From NCBI GenBank assembly GCA_958295845.1, contig OY282376.1:3547022-3611021 (forward strand): a stretch of DNA of 64,000 nt. The letters are read 5' to 3'. Every line of letters starts with the position of its first letter. The stretch's first letter is position 1. The DNA comes from Caldilineaceae bacterium. Its GTDB lineage: Bacteria > Chloroflexota > Anaerolineae > Caldilineales > Caldilineaceae. The notes under the pieces were generated by a model, which saw only the letters and a list, made by a program, of their open reading frames with translations, ran no database searches and was not told the DNA's origin. A program made the translations under genes and the position numbers. This document shows, piece after piece, positions 7,965 to 16,973 of this stretch.

Positions 7965-8733
7965 GTGCGCCGTGTCACGGCGAAGTTCCAAGCCTAGTTA
8001 CTAGGCCGAGACGAGCAGGATAATCGCAGGGGTCGTCTGCCTTACCTAGAGTCGAAAGACAAAGGGGACAACAGCATGGCAGAGAAGCCGGAGGGTGAAA
8101 GAGTCCTCACGGAAACCAGACCGGCAAAACCCGCGACCTATGATTACGAACGGAACCCTGTTTCCATTTGGCATAATCATGGCCTAAAGGAAAAGAGGCT
8201 GACACCTTTACTCCAGCGAAACGTTGATAGCGTGTTGCAACGTTCACCAAGCCTAACGTTTTATACTACGACGTTAGGACACCTGCCGACGGAGAAAGTT
8301 TGTCGATCAGACGAATCAAGGAAACATAAAGGGAATCTAAGGGTCGCTATTACAGGAACTTTGTACGGAACACGGGATGCTCTAAGTGCCGAGAGGCATA
8401 TGAGTACAGCGTCGCCATAGTAGTCGATGGAGTAACGACCATCCAGGGCGAGTGGGAAAGCCACTCACAGGGCAAAGGGCGACAGGCCGAACCACGACTA
8501 AGAGTACCGGGATGATATGCGAAATGCAAATAACTGAAAACGTACTCAAGGTCTTGAGCGAAAAGTTGCTATATTCGCACAATCGTAATATGGTGGGGCT
8601 GGCTGAGAACGCCGGATGAGTTGGAAACTCTCATGTCCGGTGTGTCGGGGGGGCAAGAGAAAAGTGTCTTTATAAAAGATAACTCACTCGTGAAAGGGAG
8701 AGAGGAAAACTTCTCTCCTCCCTACCCAATTAC
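7965..8733 (+). ncRNA. Candidate ORF-less group II intron (ribozyme only)
   Basis: The 5' end begins GTGCGCC at 7965, a group II start. Near the 3' end is a domain V-like hairpin: CGCCGG 8610-8615 pairs with CCGGTG 8637-8642 around an upper ATGAG/CTCAT stem with a GGAAA loop and a two-base bulge, with CGC as the catalytic triad. A domain VI-like purine/pyrimidine stem follows (about 8695-8725), and the sequence ends near CCCAATTAC, giving an AY end. The last six exon bases, GTAGTA 7959-7964 (IBS1), are exactly complementary to TACTAC at 8264-8269, which sits in the 11-base loop of an 8-bp hairpin (CCTAACGT 8252-8259 / ACGTTAGG 8271-8278), as expected for EBS1 at intron position ~300. AACACG 8369-8374 could pair with CGTGTT 7952-7957, but its position after EBS1 is atypical for EBS2. 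No reverse transcriptase is encoded. Length ~770 nt fits a bare ribozyme. Confidence 0.75.
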
Positions 8734-8905
8734 ATATCAAATGCAGGCTTTGCTACAGGGGAACTGAACGGAACGCGCTTGTGGAAGCGGAGGCAGGTCA
8801 CGTCTCGATAGGGTTGGGACTGAGGACGACTGCGTTTCGTTTCGAGCAGGAAGGCAGGCCGGTTCAGCCTGAGCAGTCGCCGGAGATGGGAAGGAAGTCT
8901 AAACG
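8734..8905 (+). other. Leader between the intron candidate and rplI
   Basis: 172 bases of 3' exon/leader without a reading frame. It ends with GGAAGGA, the ribosome binding site of rplI. If the intron splices, this leader joins the sequence upstream of 7965. No known ribosomal-protein leader structure was recognised. Confidence 0.4.
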
Positions 8906-9499
8906 ATGGCTCGTATGAAAGTATTGCTAACAGAAGATATTCCCAGTCTGGGCCTGGCCGGCGAAGTGCACTCGGTGGCCAGAGGCTATGCGCGTAACTA
9001 TTTGCTCCCGCGCAGGGAGGCGATTCTGGCGACTAAGGGCGCCTTGAAGCAGGCGGAGGACATTCGCCAGGCGGCGATACGCAAGCGAGCGCAGGAGCGG
9101 TCGAACGCCGATGCCCAGGCAGAGGTCATCAGCAGCCAGCAGTTGCTGTTTAACGTGAGGGCGGGAGAAAACGACCGGTTATACGGCTCGATCACCACGT
9201 CGGATATCGCGGAACGACTAGAGGAAGCGGCGGAATTCGAGGTGGACCGCAGGCGCATTGTATTGGGCCAGCCAATTCGGGAATTGGGTCTGTACGACGT
9301 GACGATCCGGTTGATGGCTGAAGTAGATGCTACCTTTGCTGTCGCAGTTGTGCGGGAAGGCGAAGGCTGGGCAGACGCCGAACAGCGGGAACAGGACCGT
9401 GAGGCGGCCGCGCAAGCGGCGGCCGAGGCGGAGGCGGCGGCTGAGCTGATGGACGATGAGTCCGACGCCGACTCTGAGGAGGACTCGGAGACTGAGTGA
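8906..9499 (+). CDS. rplI: 50S ribosomal protein L9 with acidic C-terminal extension
   Basis: 197 residues. The first ~150 match bL9: N-terminal '[36 protein letters not shown]', a long connecting helix and a C-terminal domain with '[14 protein letters not shown]' and '[10 protein letters not shown]'. Residues ~155-197 form an extra Ala/Glu then Asp/Glu/Ser tail ending 'DSEEDSETE'. L9 is usually ~150 aa, so the tail is additional and probably disordered. It binds 23S rRNA near L1. It stands alone here, not beside rpsF-ssb-rpsR. GGAAGGA precedes the ATG, and a strong terminator follows. Confidence 0.96.
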   Translation: MARMKVLLTEDIPSLGLAGEVHSVARGYARNYLLPRREAILATKGALKQAEDIRQAAIRKRAQERSNADAQAEVISSQQLLFNVRAGENDRLYGSITTSDIAERLEEAAEFEVDRRRIVLGQPIRELGLYDVTIRLMAEVDATFAVAVVREGEGWADAEQREQDREAAAQAAAEAEAAAELMDDESDADSEEDSETE

Positions 9500-9501
9500 G
9501 C

Positions 9502-9534
9502 GTAGTGGTCAGTGGTCGGTGGTCAGTGGTTAGA
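9502..9534. repeat. Short GTGGTCAGTGG repeat (solitary module C)
   Basis: About four copies of GTGGTCA/G just after the rplI stop. The same simple repeat closes the three composite repeat loci, but no hairpin or module B is seen here. Confidence 0.8.
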
Positions 9535-9605
9535 GACGAAGGGGCTGACCCAGGGTGGCCGCGAGTTGACTCTGGTTGAGTAGTTACAATTTTCTTGATG
9601 ATCGC

Positions 9606-9644
9606 AAGCGGACCGGGGGCAGACCCTGTCCGCTTCTTTTTTTA
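9606..9644 (+). terminator. Rho-independent terminator of rplI
   Basis: Stem AAGCGGAC 9606-9613 with GTCCGCTT 9628-9635, a loop that can form a further GGG/CCC pairing, then CTTTTTTTT. It lies about 106 bases after the rplI stop. Confidence 0.92.
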
Positions 9645-10040
9645 CCTGGGCCTGTGCCCCGGCAGGCTTTTTGAGAAGTTTTCCGCCGGCCGGAAACGGC
9701 ATTTTTTACTCCCAGGACCGCTTTGGAGCACGGTCGTTTCAGCGAGTTGTTTCCCCTATCTGATCTCTTGAGCGGACGGATGCTGGGATGGGCGTGGAAC
9801 CGTGTCCGGGCCGATTTCGCTAGCCAATTTCGGGGAAATCGGGTATACTAAATGGTGGCAAAAAGCCCGACTGTCAGGGTCCTGGGCCGCCGCTGATTTG
9901 GCCGAATGTGAGGTGGGCGGCAGGCGCGAAGGGGCATTAGGACGGGCGTTGCCTTCGACCTGTACAGCAAGGGCGGGGCCTCCGAGGCGTGTGACGGCGG
10001 AGGCCAAGACGCAGAACGATTTAGTGGTGGGAGAACGTGA
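9645..10040 (+). other. Region upstream of gyrA
   Basis: 396 bases without a supported gene. A TATACT hexamer at 9844-9849 could be a -10 element for gyrA, but I see no convincing -35 at the right distance. Open frames on both strands here show no family signal. Confidence 0.35.
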
Positions 10041-12680
10041 ATGAGTGAGCCAAACGGCACAGACGGCGCGGGCCCTGGCGAGGATGGATTGGGCGGTATA
10101 CCGCACGATCCGACCTCTCAAAATGGGGCCAACGGCAATAGGATGTTTGCCCAAAGCGTCGAGGAAGTCTCTATCGAAGATGAGATGCGGACCGCTTTTC
10201 TTGACTATGCGGTCAGCGTTATCGTGGCGCGGGCGCTACCTGACGCGCGTGACGGACTGAAACCTGTTCACCGGCGCATCCTGTATGCCATGCACGACAT
10301 GGGGCTGCGGGCGAACTCTTCCTACAAGAAGTCGGCGCGTATCGTAGGCGAGGTGCTGGGCAAGTATCATCCCCACAACGATCAGGCGGTGTACGATGCG
10401 CTGGCGCGCATGGCGCAGGAGTTCAGTCTGCGCTACCCGCTTGTGAACGGCCAGGGCAATTTCGGCTCGATTGACGGCGACAGCCCGGCGGCGATGCGGT
10501 ATACGGAGGCGAAGCTGGCGCAGCTGACGGAGATGCTGCTGCAGGATATCGAAATGGATACGGTCGATTGGGGACCGAATTTCGATGACAGCCTTGAAGA
10601 GCCGCTGGTGTTGCCTGGAAAGCTGCCCAACATGCTGGTCAACGGTTCGAGCGGCATTGCCGTGGGCATGGCCACGAATATCCCTCCTCACAACCTGAGT
10701 GAGATCTGCGACGCGGTAGCGCATGTGATCGACAACTGGGAGCGGCGTGAGGAGATCGGCCTTGAAGAGCTGATGGAGAAGGTGCAGGGACCGGACTTTC
10801 CGACCGGCGGCGAGATATTGGGAACGGAGGGGATTCGGCAAGCGTTCGCTACGGGCCGCGGGCGGATACTTGTGCGCGCACGGACACAGATTGAGGAGAC
10901 GGAGAGCGGCCGCTTCCGCATCATCGTCACTGAGATCCCATATCAGATCAACAAGACGACTTTGCTGGAGCGGATTGCCGAGCTGGCCCGGTCCGGGCGA
11001 CTGGACAGTATCAGCGATCTGCGTGATGAGAGTGACCGAACCGGCATGCGCATCGTAATCGAGTTGAAGCGGGGCGCGTCGCCAAAGAAGGAGGAGAATC
11101 GACTCTTCAAGTTTACGCCTTTGCAGTCGACATTCAGTGTCAATGCTTTGTCGCTGCTGGACGGCAGGCCGGTGACGCTGGGCTTGCGGCGAGCCCTGCT
11201 GATTTATATCGATCACCGCTTTGAGGTGATTACGCGGCGCACTCAGTTTGATCTTTCCAAGCAGCGCGAGCGGGCGCACGTCCTGGAAGGGTTGCGGATC
11301 GCACTCCAGTTCCTTGACGAGGTGATTGCAACAATTCGAAATGCGGCCAGCGCCGAGGAAGCCCGCACGCATCTTGTGGAGAGGTTCAGCCTGAGTCTTG
11401 TTCAGGCGCAGGCGATCCTGGATCTACAGCTGAGACGCCTGGCGGCGTTGGAACGGCAGAAGATTGAGGATGAGTACCAGGAGGTGATGGAGCGGATCGC
11501 CTACCTTGAGGACCTGCTGGCAAATCCACCGAAGATCCGCGGGCTGATTCGAGAAGACATCGAGGAGATTAGAGAGAAGTTCGGCGATGAACGGCGCACG
11601 GGTATTATACATCATATCAGCGGCGATTTCAGCGATGAGGACCTGATACCGCAGGAGAACGTGCTGATCAGTTTCAGCGCCAATTCTTACATCAAGCGAA
11701 TGGAGGCGGACAGCTTCCGGGAGCAAGGTCGCGGGGGACGCGGGGTCAGAGGGATGTCGACGCGCGGCCAGGATGAGGTCATGGACCTGCGCTTCGCGCG
11801 CACTCTGGACCACATTCTCTTCTTCACGAATAAGGGAAGGGCTTACAGCAGCCGCGTTTACGAGCTGCCGGAGGGCAGCCGCACTTCCAAAGGTGCGCAC
11901 ATCGCCAATATCCTCACTCTTCAACCAGATGAAGAGGTCACGACGATGTTGACTTTGGGGGATTTCGGGCAGGCCTCTTACATTACGCTCCTTACTCGCA
12001 AGGCTCGCATCAAACGGGTGAAGGTATCGGCGTTCGCGAATGTTCGTCAGAGCGGCGTCATCGCGATGAATCTGGATCAAGAGGACTCGCTCGAATGGGC
12101 ACAGCTGACGAACGGCGGCCAGGAGTTCATGATCGTAAGTCGCGGCGGCAAGGCGCTGCGGATGCGTGAGGACCAGGTTCGGGCCATGGGCCGTACTGCG
12201 GCCGGCGTGTGGGCGATGCGTCTGCTTGGCGACGATTTGGTCACTGGTTTCGATGTGGTGCAGCCGGGCGCCGATCTGTTTATTTTGCACGAACTGGGAT
12301 GCGGCAAGCGGGTGCCACTGGAAGAGTACGTAACGAAGGGTCGATACATTCAAGGCGTGGGGACGACAGATCGGACCAAACTAGGTGAAGTCGGCCCTAT
12401 CATTGCGGCGCGGGTCGTCAGTGAATTGGATCAGATCACTGTAATCACCGGCAATGGCATTGTGTTGCGGACTGCTGTATCCGGCGTCAGCCGGATAGGG
12501 CGCCTTGCCCGAGGCGTGCGCATCGTCAACCTGGATGAGGGCGATACGGTTGCGGCGCTGGCCGTGCTCAGGCACGAGGACTTGATTCGGGAGGTAGAGG
12601 GGGCGGAGGCAGAGGGAGCGGAGGCAGATGGATCCGGCGAATCCCTGAACGGTACCCCGCCTGTTGCAGTGGCCGAGTAG
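10041..12680 (+). CDS. gyrA: DNA gyrase subunit A
   Basis: 879 residues. After a 40-residue Gly/Asn-rich N-terminal extension comes the winged helix/tower core: '[30 protein letters not shown]', catalytic tyrosine Tyr154 in 'AMRYTE', and '[17 protein letters not shown]'. The GyrA box is 'QGRGGRG' near residue 563, followed by the beta-pinwheel blades that wrap DNA, which distinguishes it from ParC. The tail is Glu/Ala-rich. The quinolone-determining helix reads '[15 protein letters not shown]', so the residues matching E. coli Gly81 and Ser83 are Asn113 and Gln115; Asp87 is kept (Asp119). gyrB is not in the window. The AlbA_2 regulator gene follows by 26 bases. Confidence 0.96.
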   Translation: MSEPNGTDGAGPGEDGLGGIPHDPTSQNGANGNRMFAQSVEEVSIEDEMRTAFLDYAVSVIVARALPDARDGLKPVHRRILYAMHDMGLRANSSYKKSARIVGEVLGKYHPHNDQAVYDALARMAQEFSLRYPLVNGQGNFGSIDGDSPAAMRYTEAKLAQLTEMLLQDIEMDTVDWGPNFDDSLEEPLVLPGKLPNMLVNGSSGIAVGMATNIPPHNLSEICDAVAHVIDNWERREEIGLEELMEKVQGPDFPTGGEILGTEGIRQAFATGRGRILVRARTQIEETESGRFRIIVTEIPYQINKTTLLERIAELARSGRLDSISDLRDESDRTGMRIVIELKRGASPKKEENRLFKFTPLQSTFSVNALSLLDGRPVTLGLRRALLIYIDHRFEVITRRTQFDLSKQRERAHVLEGLRIALQFLDEVIATIRNAASAEEARTHLVERFSLSLVQAQAILDLQLRRLAALERQKIEDEYQEVMERIAYLEDLLANPPKIRGLIREDIEEIREKFGDERRTGIIHHISGDFSDEDLIPQENVLISFSANSYIKRMEADSFREQGRGGRGVRGMSTRGQDEVMDLRFARTLDHILFFTNKGRAYSSRVYELPEGSRTSKGAHIANILTLQPDEEVTTMLTLGDFGQASYITLLTRKARIKRVKVSAFANVRQSGVIAMNLDQEDSLEWAQLTNGGQEFMIVSRGGKALRMREDQVRAMGRTAAGVWAMRLLGDDLVTGFDVVQPGADLFILHELGCGKRVPLEEYVTKGRYIQGVGTTDRTKLGEVGPIIAARVVSELDQITVITGNGIVLRTAVSGVSRIGRLARGVRIVNLDEGDTVAALAVLRHEDLIREVEGAEAEGAEADGSGESLNGTPPVAVAE

Positions 12681-12706
12681 ACGAATAGACAAGGGAGCTC
12701 TTATCA

Positions 12707-14146
12707 ATGTCCGACCTTCGCTCGCTGGTACAGCGCGAGCCTGGGCCTCGACACGCCTTTTTGCCCAGACTCAATCCCGATTCACTCGCAGAGACGCTCG
12801 TCGCCTTCGCCAATGGTGAAGGCGGTACTGTCATATTGGGGGTTGACTCCAATGGCGGTCAAGGCGATCAACTGGTGGGGGATGAAGTGGAGGGTGCGTT
12901 GCGGGCGGCGCTGGCCCTTTGCCGCCCGCCGATGCGCACTGAATGGCAGGAGGAGGAGACGCAGAACGGGCCTGTGGTGATGTTGCGGGTGGATCGCAGC
13001 AGCGAGTTGCACATTCTTTCCGATGGGCGTGCGCTGGTTCGGCGCGGCAGTGAGAACCGGCCGCTCAGTCCGACGGAGTTGGAGACGCTGGTGGGGAGCC
13101 GCTCGATGGGGGAATTTGAGACCGATGTCGTACCGGGCTCGGCGAGGGAGGACCTGGACGAGGACGTTATCGACGAGTATCTCGAACGGAGGCAGCAGCG
13201 GAACCCTCGCGGCACTCTTTTGCCCAAGAACAGACTGCTGCAGCAGATAGGCGCCACGGACAGTGAGGGGACGCCTACGGTGAGCGGCATGCTCCTTTTT
13301 GGCAAGGAGCCCCAGTTGTTTCTGCCGCATAGCCGGGCGGTATTTGTGAAGTTTGACGACAGTCCGGCAGCATTCAGAAAGGACGAGAGGACCCGGCAGG
13401 GGACGTCAGCCGGTGTTGAGGCATCGCATTACCTGGAGAGCGAAGCAGGTACTTTCGGCTATGGCCGCAGGGAGGAGATCACGGGCCCACTAGCCCGAAT
13501 CGTCGAACGCGGCTGGCGGGTAATCTGGGAAGAGATGGGCAAGAAGGCCGTGGTTAAGGGGCTGCAGCGGGAGGACCAGACGGAGTATCCCCCTTTTGCG
13601 GTGCGTGAAGCGCTGGTCAACGCCGTCTGCCACCGGGACTACCGGCTTCGAGGGAGCAGTGTTGAGATCCATATGCGCCCGGACAGCCTGGAGATCATCA
13701 GCCCCGGGGGCCTGCCGGCGTACATAACGATCGAGAACATTGTTGAAGAGCATTACAGCCGCAACCCCCGGCTCGTCAACGGTCTTTACCAATGGGGTTA
13801 TATCGAGGAGTTGGGTCTGGGCGTTGACCGCATGATCGAGGACATGGTGGCGGCTGGGCATCCGCCCCCGCTGTTCGATGCGAAGAGCCATCGATTCTCC
13901 GTCACTTTGCAGAATCGCAAAGATTTGGAAAAGATCATCCCCGAGTGGGAACAGCACATGAACGAGCGCCAGCTCAAGGCGATGCAGTTTGTGCAGGCGA
14001 ACGGGAGCATAAGCAACCGGGATTACCGACAGCTGTGCACCCACGTTGGGGCAGAAACGTTGCGTTTGGACCTGGTAGACCTGGTAAACAAGAAGCTTCT
14101 GCTGAAGATCGGCGACAAACGGGGGACCCGATATATTCTCCGATGA
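12707..14146 (+). CDS. AlbA_2 (Schlafen-like) and HATPase_c_4 domain protein, putative regulator
   Basis: 479 residues. Residues ~5-130 carry the AlbA_2/Schlafen pattern ('DSLAETLVAFANGEGGTVILGVDSNG' and 'RVDRSSELHILSDGRALVRRGSENRPL'). Residues ~290-390 carry the RecG-C/HATPase_c_4 pattern ('FAVREALVNAVCHRDYRLRGSSVEIHMRPDSLEIISPGGLP', 'NPRLVNGLYQWGYIEELGLGVDRMIEDM'). A C-terminal winged helix ends the protein. Such proteins are often annotated as ATP-dependent helicase RecG-like, but there are no helicase motifs; a DNA or nucleic acid-binding regulator is more likely. AAGGGAG precedes the ATG, 26 bases after gyrA, so the two may be co-transcribed. Confidence 0.85.
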   Translation: MSDLRSLVQREPGPRHAFLPRLNPDSLAETLVAFANGEGGTVILGVDSNGGQGDQLVGDEVEGALRAALALCRPPMRTEWQEEETQNGPVVMLRVDRSSELHILSDGRALVRRGSENRPLSPTELETLVGSRSMGEFETDVVPGSAREDLDEDVIDEYLERRQQRNPRGTLLPKNRLLQQIGATDSEGTPTVSGMLLFGKEPQLFLPHSRAVFVKFDDSPAAFRKDERTRQGTSAGVEASHYLESEAGTFGYGRREEITGPLARIVERGWRVIWEEMGKKAVVKGLQREDQTEYPPFAVREALVNAVCHRDYRLRGSSVEIHMRPDSLEIISPGGLPAYITIENIVEEHYSRNPRLVNGLYQWGYIEELGLGVDRMIEDMVAAGHPPPLFDAKSHRFSVTLQNRKDLEKIIPEWEQHMNERQLKAMQFVQANGSISNRDYRQLCTHVGAETLRLDLVDLVNKKLLLKIGDKRGTRYILR

Positions 14147-14350
14147 CGGCTCAATTTGGGATAATTGGGTTATTCATTTGGGATAAGGGGCGGTTTCAAG
14201 AGGATAGGTTGTTTATATCGGTCGCAGAAGAGGGCGAACTTTGGGATATGGGAGTTGAAGAGTTTGGCAAATAAAGGTTCTGGACTCCTGTGAAACAAGA
14301 GAAGGGCTGTGCAACTTACCAAAATTGGTTCAGATCTGACTGGAAAGACT

Positions 14351-14374
14351 ATGGCGCTCTTCATGGCGCTCTTC
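14351..14374. repeat. 12-bp direct repeat
   Basis: ATGGCGCTCTTC occurs twice in tandem directly upstream of the lepB promoter. It could be an operator or a slippage product. Confidence 0.75.
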
Positions 14375-14383
14375 ATGCCCCGA

Positions 14384-14413
14384 TTGTCTGCCTTTCGAGT
14401 CGAGTGATATAAT
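14384..14413 (+). promoter_or_regulatory. Candidate sigma-70-type promoter for lepB
   Basis: TTGTCT at 14384-14389 and TATAAT at 14408-14413 with an 18-base spacer. It lies in the 326-base gene-free gap after the AlbA_2 gene, so lepB is probably transcribed from here. Nothing else was recognised in this gap apart from the 12-bp direct repeat at 14351. Confidence 0.6.
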
Positions 14414-14472
14414 TTTAGAATTCACTTGCCCCTGAAGAGGGGCGTATACGCTACGAAACCGGACCCAAGCCA

Positions 14473-15285
14473 TTGCGCAACGATAAGATAACCCCCGACG
14501 GGCAGGAGACCGATTCAAGAATTTCGGTCCAGAACGGCTCAGTCGCGGCCCCATCGTCTGAGGGCGACCCACCTTCAACGGAACAGATGCTGTCGCGGCC
14601 TTCGATCGAACGAGGCGCTGAGACTCCATTAGGCGGCCCGAAGGCCATGGCGACCGCGGTCCCAACCGGGGGGGTCATGGCAGTGGGTGACGGGCAGGCG
14701 GCCGTTGCTGACGACCAGAGCGAGGAGGATGATCCGAGTCTGAAGTCTTTGCTGCGCGAGACTTTAGAGACTGTCGTTCTTGCGATTCTGATTTTTCTGG
14801 TGATCCGCAGCCTAGTACAGAACTATCGTATCGAGGGACAGTCGATGGAGCCGAATTTTCAGCACGGCCAGTATCTGCTGGTAAACAAATTGGCCTATCG
14901 ATTGGGGGAGTACAGGCGGGGAGACGTGATTGTCTTCCATTACCCCAACAACCCATCGCAGGACTACATTAAGAGAGTGATCGGGTTGCCGGGTGACACG
15001 GTTGAATTTCAGGACGGGGTCTTGATTGTAAACGGCCTGTCAGTTGAAGAGCCGTATGAGCAGGTACCGATTGCGCGTAATATCGAGGTGCAGACGGTTG
15101 CACCTGGATTCCTGTACGTGTTGGGAGACAATCGCCCGGCGTCGTCTGATACGCGCACGTGGGGCCAGCTGTCGCAGGAGTTTGTGATTGGCAAGGCGTG
15201 GTTGGCCATTTGGCCAGTTGACAGAGCAGGATTGGTAGAGCACCCGGCTATTGAAGTAGTGCCGGCATTGGAACTAGCACCATAG
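14473..15285 (+). CDS. lepB: Signal peptidase I
   Basis: 270 residues from TTG 14473; ATG 14587, 14647 or 14677 are alternative starts in the same frame, and none has an excellent ribosome binding site. A disordered, acidic N-terminal stretch precedes one transmembrane helix (~92-112, 'TVVLAILIFLVIRSLV'). The catalytic serine is in 'GQSMEPNF' (about 124) and the catalytic lysine in 'DYIKRVIGLPGD' (about 166), followed by the box 'VLGDNRPASSDTRTWG'. It cleaves Sec and Tat signal peptides at the outer face of the membrane. The single N-terminal helix is like Gram-positive SipS-type enzymes rather than E. coli LepB with two helices. Confidence 0.93.
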   Translation: MRNDKITPDGQETDSRISVQNGSVAAPSSEGDPPSTEQMLSRPSIERGAETPLGGPKAMATAVPTGGVMAVGDGQAAVADDQSEEDDPSLKSLLRETLETVVLAILIFLVIRSLVQNYRIEGQSMEPNFQHGQYLLVNKLAYRLGEYRRGDVIVFHYPNNPSQDYIKRVIGLPGDTVEFQDGVLIVNGLSVEEPYEQVPIARNIEVQTVAPGFLYVLGDNRPASSDTRTWGQLSQEFVIGKAWLAIWPVDRAGLVEHPAIEVVPALELAP

Positions 15286-15419
15286 TTCTTTCGGTCCTTA
15301 GCCGAAGAGCGTAGATCAGCTTCGTTATGCGCGGCGATGCCCGGTTGGTCAGGTGGAGTGACGTTACTGCTAGGGCAGCAGAAAACAGGATGGTATGGGG
15401 ACGAACCGGGAGAAATCGC

Positions 15420-15698
15420 ATGACAAACGTCAGGGTCAGAGATTTCCTTATTCTTATCGGGCATACGTGGATGTGCATGGATTGCCGGAGCAAGCTTCTC
15501 GAGAATCCGGAGGCGACGCTGATCGGCCACAAGTTGAGTGAATTTGAACGAGAGAGGATTTTGGAGCTGACCGACAGCTCCTTTCGCACGATGATGGATC
15601 TTGAGGCGGCGACCGGACTTACGGCCGATGAGGTAGCGCTCGCTGTCGATCATCCTCGCTCCCGTTTGCGTCATTTGGGGACCCGCGTGCGAGGTTAG
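15420..15698 (+). CDS. Small CxxC protein (92 aa), unknown function
   Basis: 92 residues with one CxxC pair ('HTWMCMDCRSKLL', about 19-22), then 'LIGHKLSEFERERILELTDSSFRTMMDLEAATGLTADEV', which looks like a helical, helix-turn-helix-like segment. One CxxC is not enough for a zinc site unless it dimerises. ATG 15420 is chosen because GGGAGA stands 7 bases upstream; the frame is open further upstream without a better start. It is followed 46 bases later by the 136-aa gene. I do not recognise the family. Confidence 0.62.
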   Translation: MTNVRVRDFLILIGHTWMCMDCRSKLLENPEATLIGHKLSEFERERILELTDSSFRTMMDLEAATGLTADEVALAVDHPRSRLRHLGTRVRG

Positions 15699-15744
15699 AG
15701 GCGAAGCAGTTCGAGGGGCACGGCCGCCGGTGAGTTAGCAACCC

Positions 15745-16155
15745 GTGGACATTCCAGCGCTGTTTGACCGATATGAGTGGGGGTTTGAGACGGTCGAGGC
15801 CGGGATCTGGCGCAGCACGTTTGCGGACGAACAGGACGAAGAGTTTGACCTTTACGTGGCCGAGGGCGAGGAATGGCTGCACTTTGCGGTTACGCCTCTC
15901 ACTCCTTTTCCTGAGCCGGCGTGCAGAGGCAAGCTTACGTCTCTGTTGCTAAGCCTGAACCAGTCGGTACGCCTGGTCCGGTTGGCCACAGACAGCGATG
16001 GCGACGTTTCTCTTCTAGCGGATTTGCCGCTAGCAGGCCTATCCTTCAGCCTCTTTGCGGCGACGATGGATGCTCTCGTCCACTATACACGGGAGCTGGC
16101 CGCCCCTTTGGCCAGGACCGCGACCGACCCTCGCTTTGAGATATCGTTCCCCTAA
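15745..16155 (+). CDS. YbjN / type III chaperone-like fold protein (136 aa)
   Basis: 136 residues starting at GTG 15745. The pattern 'RSTFADEQDEEFDLYVAEGEEWLHFAVTPLTPFPE', then a helix, 'NQSVRLVRLATDSDGDVSLLADLPLAGLSFSLFAATMDALVHYTRELAAPL' matches the alternating beta sheet and long C-terminal helix of the YbjN/Tir-chaperone-like superfamily. These proteins are often small regulators or chaperones of unclear partner. The assignment rests on fold-like pattern only. The FAM151-like gene follows within 31 bases, suggesting an operon. Confidence 0.6.
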   Translation: MDIPALFDRYEWGFETVEAGIWRSTFADEQDEEFDLYVAEGEEWLHFAVTPLTPFPEPACRGKLTSLLLSLNQSVRLVRLATDSDGDVSLLADLPLAGLSFSLFAATMDALVHYTRELAAPLARTATDPRFEISFP

Positions 16156-16185
16156 ACAGAATCCAATTCCATGAAGGAGTTCGCA

Positions 16186-16935
16186 ATGGCCGGTGCGCTG
16201 GCAGCCCGGTGGCTGCCGATATTGGAGGCGCTGGGCGTAGGGCGCCCGGGAGATGTTGGCTGGGTTCACGGAGCCAACAGCTCGCAGGCGCTGTCGGGCG
16301 CGTTGTCCGACCCGGAGGTCCAGTTCATCGAGGGGGATATATGCGTGGTCGGCGGAGAGATCATCATGGCGCATCCCCCGGTAACGGAGAGCGACCTTCG
16401 TTTTGAGAGGTGGTTGGACATGACTGTTGAGGCGGGGAAGGGGGCGAAGCTAGACTTCAAGTCGCCGGAAGCGGTTGCGCTCTGTCTTGCCTACGCCGAA
16501 AGGAATGCGGCGGGCAAGATCCCGCTGTGTGCCAACGCCGATGTCCTGACCGGCCCGGGAGGAGAGAAGCCACCCTTTGAACCTGGGGAATTTACGGGCC
16601 TGTGCAAGCGACTTTTGCCAGAGGCGTTTCTCTCGCTGGGTTGGAGCGTTGAGGCAGGGGCGTCGGGCTATACGGGGGCGATGATGGAAGAGATGCTCGG
16701 ACCGCTGGCGGAGGTTGATGCGGCGGTCACCCTATGTTTTTTTGCCGGATATCTACGGGAAGCCTGGCCGCGGCTTGAGAAGATACTGGTGGAGACGGAT
16801 TTCACGTTTACCATCTGGGGCAAGATTGATGACCCGTCTCTGGTAACGTGGATCCGGGACAACACGCCTCCTGAACGCTGCTTCTACGACGTGCAGCGGC
16901 GGGACGGGACACAGATACACATCGTTTCCCGCTGA
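16186..16935 (+). CDS. FAM151/menorin (DUF2181)-like protein
   Basis: About 249 residues. The opening 'DVGWVHGANSSQALSGAL' then 'FIEGDICVVGGEIIMAHPPVTESDLRFERWLDM' and 'GAKLDFKSPEAVALCL' match the FAM151/menorin family, whose TIM-barrel resembles glycerophosphodiester phosphodiesterases. Conserved His in 'MAHPP', Glu and Asp in 'EGD', and Lys in 'KLDFKS' are present. It has no signal peptide. An AAGGAG site stands before ATG 16186, so this is preferred over ATG 16171. The family is best known in animals, and the bacterial function is unknown. Confidence 0.78.
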   Translation: MAGALAARWLPILEALGVGRPGDVGWVHGANSSQALSGALSDPEVQFIEGDICVVGGEIIMAHPPVTESDLRFERWLDMTVEAGKGAKLDFKSPEAVALCLAYAERNAAGKIPLCANADVLTGPGGEKPPFEPGEFTGLCKRLLPEAFLSLGWSVEAGASGYTGAMMEEMLGPLAEVDAAVTLCFFAGYLREAWPRLEKILVETDFTFTIWGKIDDPSLVTWIRDNTPPERCFYDVQRRDGTQIHIVSR

Positions 16936-16973
16936 ACCGCAGAATCCCGTTGAGCGCGGAAAGGTCATCTTCC

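Noticed and set aside
8076..8420. Open frame of 114 codons inside the intron candidate
   Set aside because: It has no family pattern, and the DNA here is better explained as ribozyme domain I, including the EBS1 hairpin.
10236..11372. 378-codon frame opposite gyrA
   Set aside because: Antisense shadow of gyrA with Arg/His-rich composition; no start signals.
13945..14274. 109-codon frame after the AlbA_2 gene
   Set aside because: It mostly overlaps the end of the AlbA_2 gene in another frame and shows no family pattern or start signal.
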